From Cupriavidus agavae (lineage in GTDB: Bacteria; Pseudomonadota; Gammaproteobacteria; Burkholderiales; Burkholderiaceae), in the NCBI RefSeq assembly GCF_004217045.1, contig NZ_SGXM01000004.1, positions 307,560 through 371,559 of the forward strand: a stretch of 64,000 bases of DNA, in the 5' to 3' direction. Both the position numbers and the translations under genes were made by a program. A model generated the notes under the pieces. That model saw only the letters and a list, made by a program, of their open reading frames with translations. It ran no database searches and was not told where the DNA came from. Within the stretch, counting starts at the first letter, position 1. Every line of letters begins with the position of its first letter. Positions 16,520 to 25,759 of the stretch are shown here, one piece after another.

Positions 16520-18932
16520 TCAGAAGTCGAGCTGGGCGCTCAGCCTGAAGGTGCGGGGAGCACCCTGCGTGAGGTAGGACGCGCTGGTCAGCCAGTAGGC
16601 CTTGCCGGCAAGGTTGTCGATGTTGAGGCGGACGGTGGTGCGGGTTCCGGCCCGGCGCGTCTCGTAGCGGATGCCGGCGTCGAACAGCGTGTAGCCGGCC
16701 ACGTGTGCGGTGTTCGCCGCATCGATGGGCCGCGCGCCGTAGTACTGGATGCCGCCGGTCAACGTGAAGCCGGTATCGGCCAGCCGGTACTCGCCATAGA
16801 GCTTGGCCTGCTGGCGCGGCGTGCCGTCCACGCGCTGGCCCGTCAGTCCGGGGGTGGTGGCCACGTTCCGCGCATCGAGGAACATCACGCTGCCGATGAC
16901 CTGCCACCGTGGCGTCAGCCAGCCCCGGCCCTGCAACTCGATGCCGTCGTAGCGCGCCTCGCCGTCCTGCGTGAAGACGTTGTCAGCGTCCGTATAGGTC
17001 AGCCCGCGCCGGATACGGAACACGGCGGCGCTGGCTGACCAGCGGGCGCGTTCGGCCTTGATGCCGGCCTCGACCTGCCGCGTCCGGAGCGGGGCGAACA
17101 CCTGCTGGGCATTGGCCGCGCTCAGCGGCGCCGTGGCGCCCTGTTCCAGCGCCTCGACGTAGCTGGTGTAGAACGACAGCCAGGGCGCGGGTTTCAGCAC
17201 CACGGCGGCGGTCGGGGTGGCCGCGCCCCTGTCGTACCCATTGACGGTGTCCTCCAGGCCGTTGTGCCGCACGCCGAGCACCACATCCAGGTGATCGCCG
17301 ACATGGAGCGTGTCCGAGGCAAAGACGGCGCGCTGGATGGTGTCGCTGCCGAGCGCGTCGGCCGGCGGCGCGGAGAGGCCCGGATTGGCGAAATGCCCCG
17401 GGCTGGCCAGGTTGCCGCTGCCCAGCACCACCGCGTCCGACCCGCTCGCATAGAACGTGCGGATGCGGCCGTAGGACACCCCGAACGTCAGGTCATGGAG
17501 GATGCCGCCGGTCCGCGCCTTGCCTGTCACCAATGCCTGCACATCGCTGGTCTCGAAGCGGTCCGTCCCGGCGTACTGGACTTCGGTGTAGTCGCCGGCG
17601 GCATTGGCGAAGATCGATCCGTTCAGGTAGACGCGCGTCATGGACGATCCGCGATAGCGCAGGCTGGCGCGCCAGTCATCGGTCAGCGCCCATTCCACGC
17701 CTGTGCCATAAAGCGTTGCACGGGTTTCGTAGCGCGTGAATGGCGAGAAAATGCGGCGGCTGCCCGGGATCGGTGCCGGCGGCTGGGCAACGACGACATC
17801 GGTATCGCTGCCCGAGGCGTTTGGGAAGATGCCCCAAGTGGAGGAGCCGGTCACGCGCCGGTTGACCGCGAGCACATCGGCCTGCCACACGAGCTGCGGC
17901 AGGACGCGCCAGTCGAGCGCCAGCGAGCCGGACGCCCGCTTGATACGGCCACCGTCCCTGACATAGGTGTCGCCCTGCTCGCCAACCACCGTGGTGCGAT
18001 AGCCGAAGCGGTCGTCAGGCCCGAAGCGCCCGCCCAGGTCGCCGGCCAGCAGGAAGGTGCCGCTATCGGTGACCGAGGCGTACCCGCTGCGCAGCGGTGC
18101 ATCGGTGGGCCGCTTGCCGATGAAGTTGACGATCCCGCCGGGCTGTGCAAAGCCGTAGAGAAAGCCGCCCGCCCCCTTGAGCAACTGGATCTGCTCGAAG
18201 TGCTCCAGCGGCAGGTCGCCGCTCCACCCGAAGATGTTGAGCCCGTCCACCTTGCGCCCGCTCAGCAAGTCCAGGCCCACGCCGCGCACGGCGATCTGCG
18301 ACGACAGGCCACCGATATTGTTGCTGATCGGCGTAACCGAGGCGTCGTTCCTGAGCGCGTCGACGAGCGATTCCGCCTGCTGGTTGTCCATCAGGCCGCG
18401 CGTCACGACCTCGATGCTGTAAGGCGTGTCGAGCGGCGCCCGATTGCCAAGCACGCCAAGGCTGACCGCGCCGCCGCGATAGTTGTCCCTTTCGTCGCTG
18501 ACCGGGTGCTGGCCACGGGCCGTGACCGTGACCTCGGCGAGGGTCGGGACCGTTGCGGTATCGGAGGGCAGGACGGCGGTGATCTCGCGCCGCCGCAGCC
18601 AGTACCCGCCTTCGCCATGCGCCACGGCCTCGACGGGCTGGCCGTCGAGCAGCGCTTGCAGCGCCTGCGCAACCGTATAGGTGCCTTGCAGGCCCTTGCT
18701 GTACAGGCCGGCGGTCAGCGCCGGGTCCACGGCCACCGGAACGCCCGAGACGCTGCCGAAGCGTGCCAGGCTTTCGTCGAGCGGGCCGGCCTCGATCGCG
18801 TACTGGCGCGCCCCCGGGCAGGGTCTGCGTCCAGCCCGTGCCGGATGCGGCCATGCCCGCCGGCAGCGCCGCCGCCAGCACGCAGGCGTGCAGGACGATG
18901 GCGAAGCGTGAAGGGCCAGGGCGACGGGACAC
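16520..18932 (-). CDS. TonB-dependent transducer/siderophore receptor with STN domain, apparent frameshift
   Basis: A FecA/FpvA-type receptor that should both import a ferric siderophore and signal to FecR. The GTG at 18932 opens a signal peptide (FAIVLHACVLAAALPAGMAA) that leads to TLPGG; the STN domain (RQYAIEAGPLDESLARFG, VAQALQALLDGQPVEAV) continues in a different frame. Removing one G from the five-G run at 18811-18815 joins the two frames as L-P-G-A-R-Q-Y, and the total span of 2413 bases is one more than a multiple of three. After STN come TonB-box region, plug, PGGIVNFIGKRPT and a barrel ending in Phe, all intact. So it is either a sequencing error, a phase-variable tract or a recent mutation. 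It lies just after FecR, as a transducer should. Confidence 0.85.
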
Positions 18933-18996
18933 GATACGGCGGCGAGGGCGGCGGGGGAGCGTCGGCAGGGGAGCGAGGGAGCGAGGGGCGCGCCGG

Positions 18997-19971
18997 CTAG
19001 CGGGGCAGGATCGTGATCCAGTACGGGGTGACGGCCCTGACCCTGACCGGCAGCGCCTTCGCCAGCAGCGTCAGGGCCGCATCGGTATCGTCCAGCGGAA
19101 AGGCGCCGGAAACGGCGAGTCCGTCCAGCGCCGGGTCGCAGCGCAGGATGCCACGCCGGTAGCGGCCGAGTTCGGCCACGAAGCGGGGCAGCGGCATGCG
19201 GCGTACCACGAGCATGCCGTCGAGCCACGCCCGGAGGCCGGGATCGAGCGGCGCAGGCGCGCTCACCGACGACCGGCTGAAGCTTGCCTGCTGGCCGGCT
19301 TCGACGCGGGCTGCCGGCCCGCCGGCGGCGGGTTCGATCCGCACGGCGCCCTCGGCCACGCCTACCGCAATCGCGTCGTACGCCGCGATATCGCGCACCA
19401 CGAAACGCGTGCCGATCGGCGAGACCGTCCCGAAGCGCGTGGCGATCACGAGCGGCCGGCCGAGAGCGTCGGCCCCGGAGCGCACGTCTATCTCACCCGC
19501 GCGCAACCGGACCTGCCGGTGCTGTGCGTCGAAGGCAATGTCGATGGCCGATGCTGTGTTGAGCGTGACGACCGTACCGTCCGGCAGCGTGACCGTGCGC
19601 CGCTCGCCGGCCCTGGTGGCATGGTCCGCCGCCAGCCGGTCATAGGTGCCGGTGCGCACCATCATCCATCCGCCACTGCCGGACAAGGCGATGGCGCCGA
19701 CGCTGGCCAGCGCCTTGAGCGCCCGGCGCCGCGACCGCACCGCGGCCTCGCCGCGCAGGGTATGCCGCACGACGCCCGGCGGCACCCCGGCCAGTCCGTC
19801 GCGCAGATGGCCGGCGGTCTCGGCGATCATCTGCCAGGCCAGTTCATGCGCCGGATCGGCGCCGCGCCAGCGGGCGCAGGCCACTTCATCGGCCGGTGTC
19901 GCTTCGCCCGACTCGAAGGTGGTCAACCAGAGTGCGGCCTGTTCGAGGGCCTTGTCGCTCGGGGCGGCCAT
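18997..19971 (-). CDS. fecR: FecR-family anti-sigma factor/sensor
   Basis: A 324-residue FecR-type regulator, an inner-membrane protein that relays the signal from a TonB-dependent transducer to its ECF sigma factor. The N-terminal cytoplasmic region (residues 1-85) carries the family stretch ALWLTTFESGEATPADEVAC and WRGADPAHELAWQ. One membrane segment follows (ALKALASVGAIALSGSGGWMMV), then the periplasmic FecR domain with ERRTVTLPDGTVVTLNTASAIDIAFD, RLRAGEIDVRSG and RFGTVSPIGTRFVV. The C-terminal part (LPRFVAELGRYRRGILRCDP, DTDAALTLLAKALPV) is an STN-like segment that contacts the receptor. Its ATG shares a base with the stop of the sigma gene (TGATG), so they are coupled. Confidence 0.92.
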   Translation of the reverse strand: MAAPSDKALEQAALWLTTFESGEATPADEVACARWRGADPAHELAWQMIAETAGHLRDGLAGVPPGVVRHTLRGEAAVRSRRRALKALASVGAIALSGSGGWMMVRTGTYDRLAADHATRAGERRTVTLPDGTVVTLNTASAIDIAFDAQHRQVRLRAGEIDVRSGADALGRPLVIATRFGTVSPIGTRFVVRDIAAYDAIAVGVAEGAVRIEPAAGGPAARVEAGQQASFSRSSVSAPAPLDPGLRAWLDGMLVVRRMPLPRFVAELGRYRRGILRCDPALDGLAVSGAFPLDDTDAALTLLAKALPVRVRAVTPYWITILPR

Positions 19972-20486
19972 CAGCGGTTAAGCACGAGGCAGCACTGCAC
20001 ATATGCCTTGGCCATGGCCTTCTGGACCATGTTGACGGTAATTCCCATCTCCTCGGCGATGTCCCGGTAGGGCAGGCCATCGACCTGGGAGAGCAGGAAG
20101 ATATCGCGCACGCGGGCTGGCAGACGGTCCAGCGCGTGGCTGATGGCGGTCAGGGCTTCGAGCACGAGGGCGCGGGTCTCAGGGGAGGGCACGGCTGGCT
20201 CGGGCAGGCCCGCGATGGCGTCCAGATAGGCGCGTTCCAGAGCCTGCCGGCGAAAGAAATCGGCGGCCAGCCGCGTGGAGACAGTGGTGAGGTAGGCGCG
20301 CGGCTCGCGCAGCGACGCGGCATCGCCGGCGTGCAACAGCCGGGCAAACGTATCGTGGGCCAGGTCCGCGGCGCTCTCGATATTGCCAAGCTTGCGTGAT
20401 AGCAACTTCAGCAGCCAGCCGTGGTGACTGCGGTAGATGCTGGTAAATGCCTGCCCGCTGCCCCCAGCAGGTTCCGTCAGTGCCAT
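19971..20486 (-). CDS. fecI: FecI-type ECF sigma factor
   Basis: A 171-residue extracytoplasmic-function sigma factor of the iron-starvation group. Region 2 is seen in YRSHHGWLLKLLSRKLGNIESAADLAHDTFARLL, with the DLAHDTF signature typical of FecI, and REPRAYLTTVSTRLAADFFRR. Region 4 is LDRLPARVRDIFLLSQVDGLPYRDIAEEMGITVNMVQKAMAKAY. It lacks extra domains. The ATG at 20486 begins 41 bases downstream of a Fur-box-like sequence, so transcription is probably repressed when iron is plentiful. It is the first gene of the fecI-fecR-receptor-receptor-SBP56-membrane protein series and should direct RNA polymerase to the receptor genes when the siderophore binds. Confidence 0.93.
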   Translation of the reverse strand: MALTEPAGGSGQAFTSIYRSHHGWLLKLLSRKLGNIESAADLAHDTFARLLHAGDAASLREPRAYLTTVSTRLAADFFRRQALERAYLDAIAGLPEPAVPSPETRALVLEALTAISHALDRLPARVRDIFLLSQVDGLPYRDIAEEMGITVNMVQKAMAKAYVQCCLVLNR

Positions 20487-20526
20487 GGCGCCGATCCCGT
20501 CCCGGCGCGGTGCGCCCAGCGTAATT

Positions 20527-20545
20527 GAGAACGATTTGCATTCTA
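20527..20545. promoter_or_regulatory. Fur-box-like operator
   Basis: The 19-mer GAGAACGATTTGCATTCTA matches the classical Fur box GATAATGATAATCATTATC at 12 of 19 positions and resembles iron boxes of this bacterial group. It lies in the spacer between the leftward fecI gene and the rightward ABC exporter gene, 41 bases from the former and 128 from the latter, so it may control both. Confidence 0.6.
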
Positions 20546-20672
20546 TTGGCTATGCTGTCCGTCCACAAGGGCGCAGCTGTCGTGGCCGCACGACGGTTTC
20601 TTTGCCCGCTGCCGCCACACCCGGCAAACTGCGCCAGTCGACCGCCGCCGATGGCAAAGGAGTGATGACCGC

Positions 20673-22412
20673 ATGACGACGACCGATTCCACCCCCACAC
20701 CGGCCACCGGGCTGGGCAGCGCGGCGCGCGAGCTGTACCGCGCGCTGTGGCGGCATGCCAGTGGCGTACGGACGCATCTGCTCGGCGCGGCCGGCCTGCT
20801 TTCAGCCGCCCAACTGCTGCGGCTGACCATGCCGTGGCTGGCAGCGCAGGCCATCAACGGGCTGCAGCAGGGGCAGATGGACGTGGCCGGGCGCTGGATC
20901 CTGGCGCTCGTCGGCATCTACCTGCTGTCCTGGCTGCTGCACGGCCCGGGACGGATTCTGGAACGCAACGTGGGCGTGCGCGTGCGCGAGCGGCTGGCGG
21001 ACCAGCTTTATGCGCGCATTGCCGCCGCGCCGCTGGCGTGGCGCGATGGCCGCCATTCGGGCGAACTGCAGCACCGGGTGGTGCAATCGAGCCGGGCGCT
21101 GTCGGACTTTGCACAGAACCAGTTCGGCTACCTGCAGAGCGCGTTCAACTTCGTCGGCCCGATCGTCGCGCTGGCGCTGCTGTCGCGTACCAGCGGCGTG
21201 ATCGCCGTCACAGGCTACGTCGTGGTGGCGCTGATCATCCTGCGCTTCGACCGCACGCTGATGCAGCTGGCGCGCGCCGAGAACGATGCCGAGCGCCGCT
21301 ATGCGGCCGCGCTGCTCGATTTCGTGGGCAATGCCGGCACCGTGGTGGGGCTGCGGCTGCAGGCCGCGTCGCGCCGGCTGCTCGGCCATCGCATGGATGC
21401 CGTGATGGCGCCGCTGCGCCGCGCGGTGGTGGTCAACGAGGGCAAATGGTTTGCGGTGGATCTGCTTGGCATGGGGCTGACGTGGATCCTGGTGGTGGTC
21501 TACGTGTTGCAGACGCGCCAGCCCGGGCAGGTGGTGCTGCTCGGCACGATCTTCATGATCTACCAGTACGCGCAGCAGGCCGCCACGGTAGTTGGCGCGA
21601 TGGCGGCGAACTTCCAGAGCTTTGCGCGCATGCATACCGATTTCGGCAGCGCCGAGCCGATCTGGGCCGCGCCCGGCGAGCCCGACGCCGCCACGCCTGC
21701 CATCGTGGCCGATGCGCCGTGGCAGGCGCTGGATCTGCGCGGCGCCACGCTGCGCTATGCCGATGACGCCAGGGGCGGCCTGCACGCCATCGACCTGACG
21801 CTGCGCCGGGGCGCGCGCATCGCGCTGATCGGTCCGAGCGGGGGCGGCAAGAGCACGCTGCTGCGTCTGCTGGCCGGGCTGTACCGGCCGCAGCAGGGCG
21901 AACTGCGGTGCGACGGGGCGCCGGTGGACTGGGCGGTCCTGCGCACGCTGGGCACGCTGATTCCGCAGGAGGCCGAAGTCTTCGAGGCCAGCGTCGAGGA
22001 GAACCTGACCTTCGGCGAGCCGGCCGATGGCGCCGCGCTGCGCTCGGCAGTCCATACCGGGGTCTTCGACGAGGTGCTGGAAAGAATGCCCGACGGACTG
22101 GCGAGCCCGCTGAACGAGCGCGGCAGCAATCTCTCGGGCGGCCAGCGGCAGCGGCTGGCGTTGTCGCGCGGCGCGTTGGCGGCGCGGGGCAGTTCGCTGC
22201 TGCTGCTCGACGAACCCACCAGCGCGCTCGACCCGCATGCCGAGGGCCGCGTGTTCGACCGCATGTTCGCGGCGTTTCCCTCGGCCTGCATCGTGGCCTC
22301 GGTGCACCGGCCCAGCCTGCTGTCCCGCTTCGACACCATCGTCGTGGTCGAGGCGGGTCGCGTCATCGACGCCGGCCCGCGCGACGCGGTGCTGTCACGA
22401 CACGTCGGCTAG
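20673..22412 (+). CDS. ABC exporter, fused membrane and ATPase domains
   Basis: A 579-residue half-transporter of the ABC-exporter class. The N-terminal membrane domain has about six helices (residues 25-320; examples LLGAAGLLSAAQLLRL, ILALVGIYLLSWLLHG, VIAVTGYVVVALIIL, GMGLTWILVVVYVL). The nucleotide-binding domain has Walker A GPSGGGKSTLL, signature LSGGQRQRLALSRG, Walker B LLLLDEP and the H-loop VASVHRPS. It should act as a homodimer. AAAGGAG lies about 12 bases before the ATG. It diverges from the FecIR-receptor unit across a Fur-box-like site, so siderophore or iron-related export is an attractive guess, but substrate cannot be read from the sequence. Its end overlaps the convergent mscS-like gene by 18 bases. 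Confidence 0.88.
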   Translation: MTTTDSTPTPATGLGSAARELYRALWRHASGVRTHLLGAAGLLSAAQLLRLTMPWLAAQAINGLQQGQMDVAGRWILALVGIYLLSWLLHGPGRILERNVGVRVRERLADQLYARIAAAPLAWRDGRHSGELQHRVVQSSRALSDFAQNQFGYLQSAFNFVGPIVALALLSRTSGVIAVTGYVVVALIILRFDRTLMQLARAENDAERRYAAALLDFVGNAGTVVGLRLQAASRRLLGHRMDAVMAPLRRAVVVNEGKWFAVDLLGMGLTWILVVVYVLQTRQPGQVVLLGTIFMIYQYAQQAATVVGAMAANFQSFARMHTDFGSAEPIWAAPGEPDAATPAIVADAPWQALDLRGATLRYADDARGGLHAIDLTLRRGARIALIGPSGGGKSTLLRLLAGLYRPQQGELRCDGAPVDWAVLRTLGTLIPQEAEVFEASVEENLTFGEPADGAALRSAVHTGVFDEVLERMPDGLASPLNERGSNLSGGQRQRLALSRGALAARGSSLLLLDEPTSALDPHAEGRVFDRMFAAFPSACIVASVHRPSLLSRFDTIVVVEAGRVIDAGPRDAVLSRHVG

Positions 22413-23492
22413 ATCGGCGCGGGCGTGTGCCCGGCGCGGAGCGGCCTCGGCCGGTTCGCCCTCGAAGCGCAGGCGCGGCAGATGCTGCGGGTATTCGCGC
22501 TGCATGAACGCGATCAGGCCCTCGCGCACCACGCAGCGCAGGTCCCAGGCCAGGCCCGAGGACGCAGCGGTGCACAGCACGCGCAGCTGCATCGTGCGTT
22601 CGGTGGCGTCGGTCACCACGAGGTTGAAGAAGCGGCGGTCCCACTCGGGCGCGGCGTGGACGATGCGCTCCAGTTCCTTGCGCAGCGGCGCCAGCGGCAT
22701 GCCATAGTCGACGTAGAAGAATACCGAGCCGGTCAGCTGGGCGCTGCTGCGCGTCCAGTTCTGGAACGGCTTCTCGATGAAGTACTGGAGCGGGATGATC
22801 ATGCGGCGCTCGTCCCAGATCCGCAGCACCACGTAGCTGCCGCCGATCTCCTCCACGCGCCCCCATTCGCCCTCGACGATCAGCACGTCATCGAGCCGGA
22901 TCGGCTGGGTCAACGCCAACTGCAGCCCGGCGATCAGGTTGCTGAACACGGGCTTGGCGGCGAAGCCGGCAATCAGGCCGACCACCCCGGCCGACGCCAG
23001 CAGGCTGGCCCCCACCTGGCGCGCACCGGGGAACGTCATCAGCAGCAGCGCGGTGCCCATCACCACGGCCAGCGTCATGGCGATGCGCGAGAGCACGCGG
23101 GTTTGCGTATGGATGCGGCGCGCATGGATGTTGTCGGCCACGTCCACGGGGTGGCGGTCCAGCACGCCCTGCGCAAAGCCCGCGATGATGCGCACCACCA
23201 GCCATGTGGTGCCGACGATCATCAGCAGGCCGTTTACGTGCCGGACACTGTCGATCCAGCGCAGGTCGTCGGGCGCGGCCTGCCAGACGGTCTGCAGCGC
23301 CAGCAGCGGCAAGACGAACTTGGCCGGTGCGCGCGATTTGACCACGATGGCGTTCAATACCAGTGTGGAGCGGGTGACGCGCAACAACAGCAGGCCACCG
23401 ATACGATGCACCACCAGCGCCGCGATGACGGCGATGACGGCGGCGGTCCAGGTGTTGAACCAGGGGTGGGAAAGGATGACTGCAGCGTTCAT
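22395..23492 (-). CDS. MscS-family mechanosensitive ion channel
   Basis: A 365-residue small-conductance mechanosensitive channel protein of the inner membrane. Helices near residues 15-40, 60-80, 90-115 and 140-165 precede the MscS core: LLASAGVVGLIAGFAAKPVFSNLIAGLQLALTQPIRLDDVLIV is the pore-lining helix and hinge, and EGEWGRVEEIGGSYVVLRIWDERRMIIPLQYFIEKPFQNWTR is the beta domain. The ATG at 23492 has AGGAAG about nine bases upstream; a longer TTG-started form is less likely. The protein is larger than E. coli MscS (286 residues) through added N-terminal helices, as in YbdG/YnaI relatives. It ends overlapping the ABC exporter gene tail to tail. Confidence 0.9.
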   Translation of the reverse strand: MNAAVILSHPWFNTWTAAVIAVIAALVVHRIGGLLLLRVTRSTLVLNAIVVKSRAPAKFVLPLLALQTVWQAAPDDLRWIDSVRHVNGLLMIVGTTWLVVRIIAGFAQGVLDRHPVDVADNIHARRIHTQTRVLSRIAMTLAVVMGTALLLMTFPGARQVGASLLASAGVVGLIAGFAAKPVFSNLIAGLQLALTQPIRLDDVLIVEGEWGRVEEIGGSYVVLRIWDERRMIIPLQYFIEKPFQNWTRSSAQLTGSVFFYVDYGMPLAPLRKELERIVHAAPEWDRRFFNLVVTDATERTMQLRVLCTAASSGLAWDLRCVVREGLIAFMQREYPQHLPRLRFEGEPAEAAPRRAHARADLADVS

Positions 23493-23583
23493 CGGACTTG
23501 CTTCCTGTTCTAAGGGTGGCAATCCTTAGCGACAGGCGGATGACGCGGAAGTTCAGGGGGATGCGGAGTCCAATGCCGCCGGC

Positions 23584-23620
23584 TTTCTCCCCTCTCCCGC
23601 ATTGCGGGAGAGGGGAGAAA
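23584..23620. terminator. long perfect hairpin, bidirectional terminator or REP-like repeat
   Basis: An 18-bp perfect inverted repeat, TTTCTCCCCTCTCCCGCA at 23584-23601 and its complement at 23603-23620, sits directly after the ilvD stop codon. Runs of T border both sides, so it can end transcription of ilvD on the minus strand. The core word CTCTCCCGC/GCGGGAGAG recurs in degenerate form at 32192-32228, so it may belong to a dispersed palindromic repeat family. Confidence 0.75.
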
Positions 23621-23628
23621 ACCAGGAA

Positions 23629-25488
23629 TCAGTCGTCCAGCAGCGACAGATCGCGCACGGCGCCCTTGTCGGCAGACATCACCAGCTTGGCGTAGGCCTT
23701 GAGTGCGCCCGAGACCTTGCGCGGACGCGGCTTGGCCGGCTTCCAGCCACGCGCGTTCTGTTCCTCGCGGCGGCGTGCCAGTTCCTCGTCTGACACCAGC
23801 ACATTGATCGTGCGGTTCGGGATGTCGATGCGGATGCGGTCGCCGTCGCGCACCAGGCCGATGGCGCCACCGGCGGCCGCTTCGGGCGAGCAGTGGCCGA
23901 TCGACAGGCCCGAGGTGCCACCCGAGAAGCGGCCATCGGTCAGCAGTGCGCAAGCCTTGCCCAGACCCTTCGACTTGATGTAGCTGGTCGGGTAGAGCAT
24001 TTCCTGCATGCCGGGGCCGCCCTTCGGGCCCTCGTAGCGCACGATCACGATGTCGCCGGCCTTGACCTTGTCGTTCAGGATGTTCTCGACGGCCTCGTCC
24101 TGCGATTCGGTGACGTGGGCCGAACCCTCGAACACGTGGATGCTCTCGTCCACGCCGGCGGTCTTCACCACGCAGCCGTCGAGCGCGATGTTGCCGAACA
24201 GCACGGCCAGGCCGCCTTCCTTCGAGAACGCATGTTCGTAGGAGCGGATGCACCCTTCTGCACGGTCCAGGTCCAGGCTCGGCCAGCGCGTGTCCTGGCT
24301 GAAGGCGACCTGCGTCGGGATACCGGCCGGGCCAGCCATGTAGAACTTGCGTACCGCTTCATCCTTGGTGCGCACGATGTCCCACTGGTCCAGTGCGTCG
24401 CCGAGGGTAGCCGAATGCACGGTCGGGGCATCGGTATGCAGCTTGCCCGCGCGGTCGAGCTCACCGAGGATGGCCATGATGCCGCCCGCGCGATGCACGT
24501 CCTCGATGTGGTACTTGTTCGTATTCGGCGCCACCTTGCAGAGCTGCGGCACCACGCGCGACAGGCGGTCGATGTCGGACATCGTGAACTCGATGCCGGC
24601 CTCCATCGCGATGGCCAGCAGGTGCAGGATCGTGTTGGTGGAGCCGCCCATGGCGATGTCCAGCGTCATGGCGTTCTCGAACGCCTTGAAGCCCACCGAG
24701 CGGGGCAGCACGCGCTCGTCTTCCTGCTCGTAGTACATGCGGGCCAGGTCGACGATGCGGCGGCCGGCGCGCTTGAACAGCTGCTCGCGGTCGGCGTGCG
24801 TGGCCACCACGGTGCCGTTGCCCGGCAGCGAGAGACCCAGCGCCTCGGTCAGGCAGTTCATCGAGTTGGCGGTGAACATGCCCGAGCACGAACCGCAGGT
24901 GGGGCAGGCGGAGCGTTCCACCTCGGCCACCTCGGCGTCGGAGTAGTTCGAATCGGCGGCGATCACCATGGCGTCCACCAGGTCGAGCTTCTTGAACTCG
25001 ATCTGCTTGGTGACCGGGTTGGCCAGGCGCGTCTTGCCCGCTTCCATCGGGCCGCCCGAGACGAAGATCACGGGGATGTTCAGGCGCATCGCGGCCATCA
25101 GCATGCCCGGGGTGATCTTGTCGCAGTTCGAGATGCAGACCATTGCGTCGGCGCAGTGGGCATTGACCATGTACTCGACCGAATCCGCGATGATGTCGCG
25201 GCTCGGCAGCGAGTACAGCATGCCGTCATGGCCCATGGCGATGCCGTCGTCCACGGCGATCGTGTTGAATTCCTTGGCCACGCCGCCGGCGGCCTCGATC
25301 TCGCGCGCCACCAACTGGCCCAGGTCCTTCAGGTGGACGTGGCCGGGCACGAACTGGGTGAACGAATTGACCACCGCGATGATCGGCTTGTTGAAGTCGT
25401 CGTCTTTCATGCCGGTGGCGCGCCACAGCGAGCGGGCCCCCGCCATGTTGCGGCCGGCGGTGGAGGTTTTGGAACGGTATGCGGGCAT
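23629..25488 (-). CDS. ilvD: dihydroxy-acid dehydratase
   Basis: A 619-residue iron-sulfur dehydratase that converts 2,3-dihydroxy-isovalerate and its methylvalerate homologue to the 2-keto acids of valine and isoleucine synthesis. The start [27 protein letters not shown] is the E. coli-type N-terminus. C122 ([11 protein letters not shown]) and C195 ([19 protein letters not shown]) are the cluster ligands; other marks are [34 protein letters not shown] and [20 protein letters not shown]. Length matches the long (IlvD/Edd) form. It stands alone, with a strong hairpin immediately after its stop codon, and its promoter should lie in the 270-bp spacer before it. Confidence 0.97.
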   Translation of the reverse strand: MPAYRSKTSTAGRNMAGARSLWRATGMKDDDFNKPIIAVVNSFTQFVPGHVHLKDLGQLVAREIEAAGGVAKEFNTIAVDDGIAMGHDGMLYSLPSRDIIADSVEYMVNAHCADAMVCISNCDKITPGMLMAAMRLNIPVIFVSGGPMEAGKTRLANPVTKQIEFKKLDLVDAMVIAADSNYSDAEVAEVERSACPTCGSCSGMFTANSMNCLTEALGLSLPGNGTVVATHADREQLFKRAGRRIVDLARMYYEQEDERVLPRSVGFKAFENAMTLDIAMGGSTNTILHLLAIAMEAGIEFTMSDIDRLSRVVPQLCKVAPNTNKYHIEDVHRAGGIMAILGELDRAGKLHTDAPTVHSATLGDALDQWDIVRTKDEAVRKFYMAGPAGIPTQVAFSQDTRWPSLDLDRAEGCIRSYEHAFSKEGGLAVLFGNIALDGCVVKTAGVDESIHVFEGSAHVTESQDEAVENILNDKVKAGDIVIVRYEGPKGGPGMQEMLYPTSYIKSKGLGKACALLTDGRFSGGTSGLSIGHCSPEAAAGGAIGLVRDGDRIRIDIPNRTINVLVSDEELARRREEQNARGWKPAKPRPRKVSGALKAYAKLVMSADKGAVRDLSLLDD

Positions 25489-25759
25489 TTTGTGGGTGCT
25501 GAAGAAGTGTCGCGTGAAACGGCGCGTGAAATCAGGCGGGCCAGCGGGATTGGGGCCCTTCGCTCGCCCGTGCTGGCAACCTCTTGAGTCGCGCCCGGGG
25601 CAAAGCCGGGGATTATCCCATACCGTCCCGCCCCGTGCGCGCCGCAGTCAGTCGTGGGTCGCGCGGGTTTCCAGGAATTGCACCAGCAGCGAATGTGACG
25701 CATGAGCCATCCGAAGCCGGAGACCCCGGCCATCGCCGAGCAAGGCGGGGCCCGGGCTG

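Noticed and set aside
18933..19228. In-frame N-terminal extension of the second TonB receptor into fecR
   Set aside because: It has no signal peptide and overlaps the well-supported fecR gene; the true signal peptide lies in the other frame, so a frameshift explains the open extension better.
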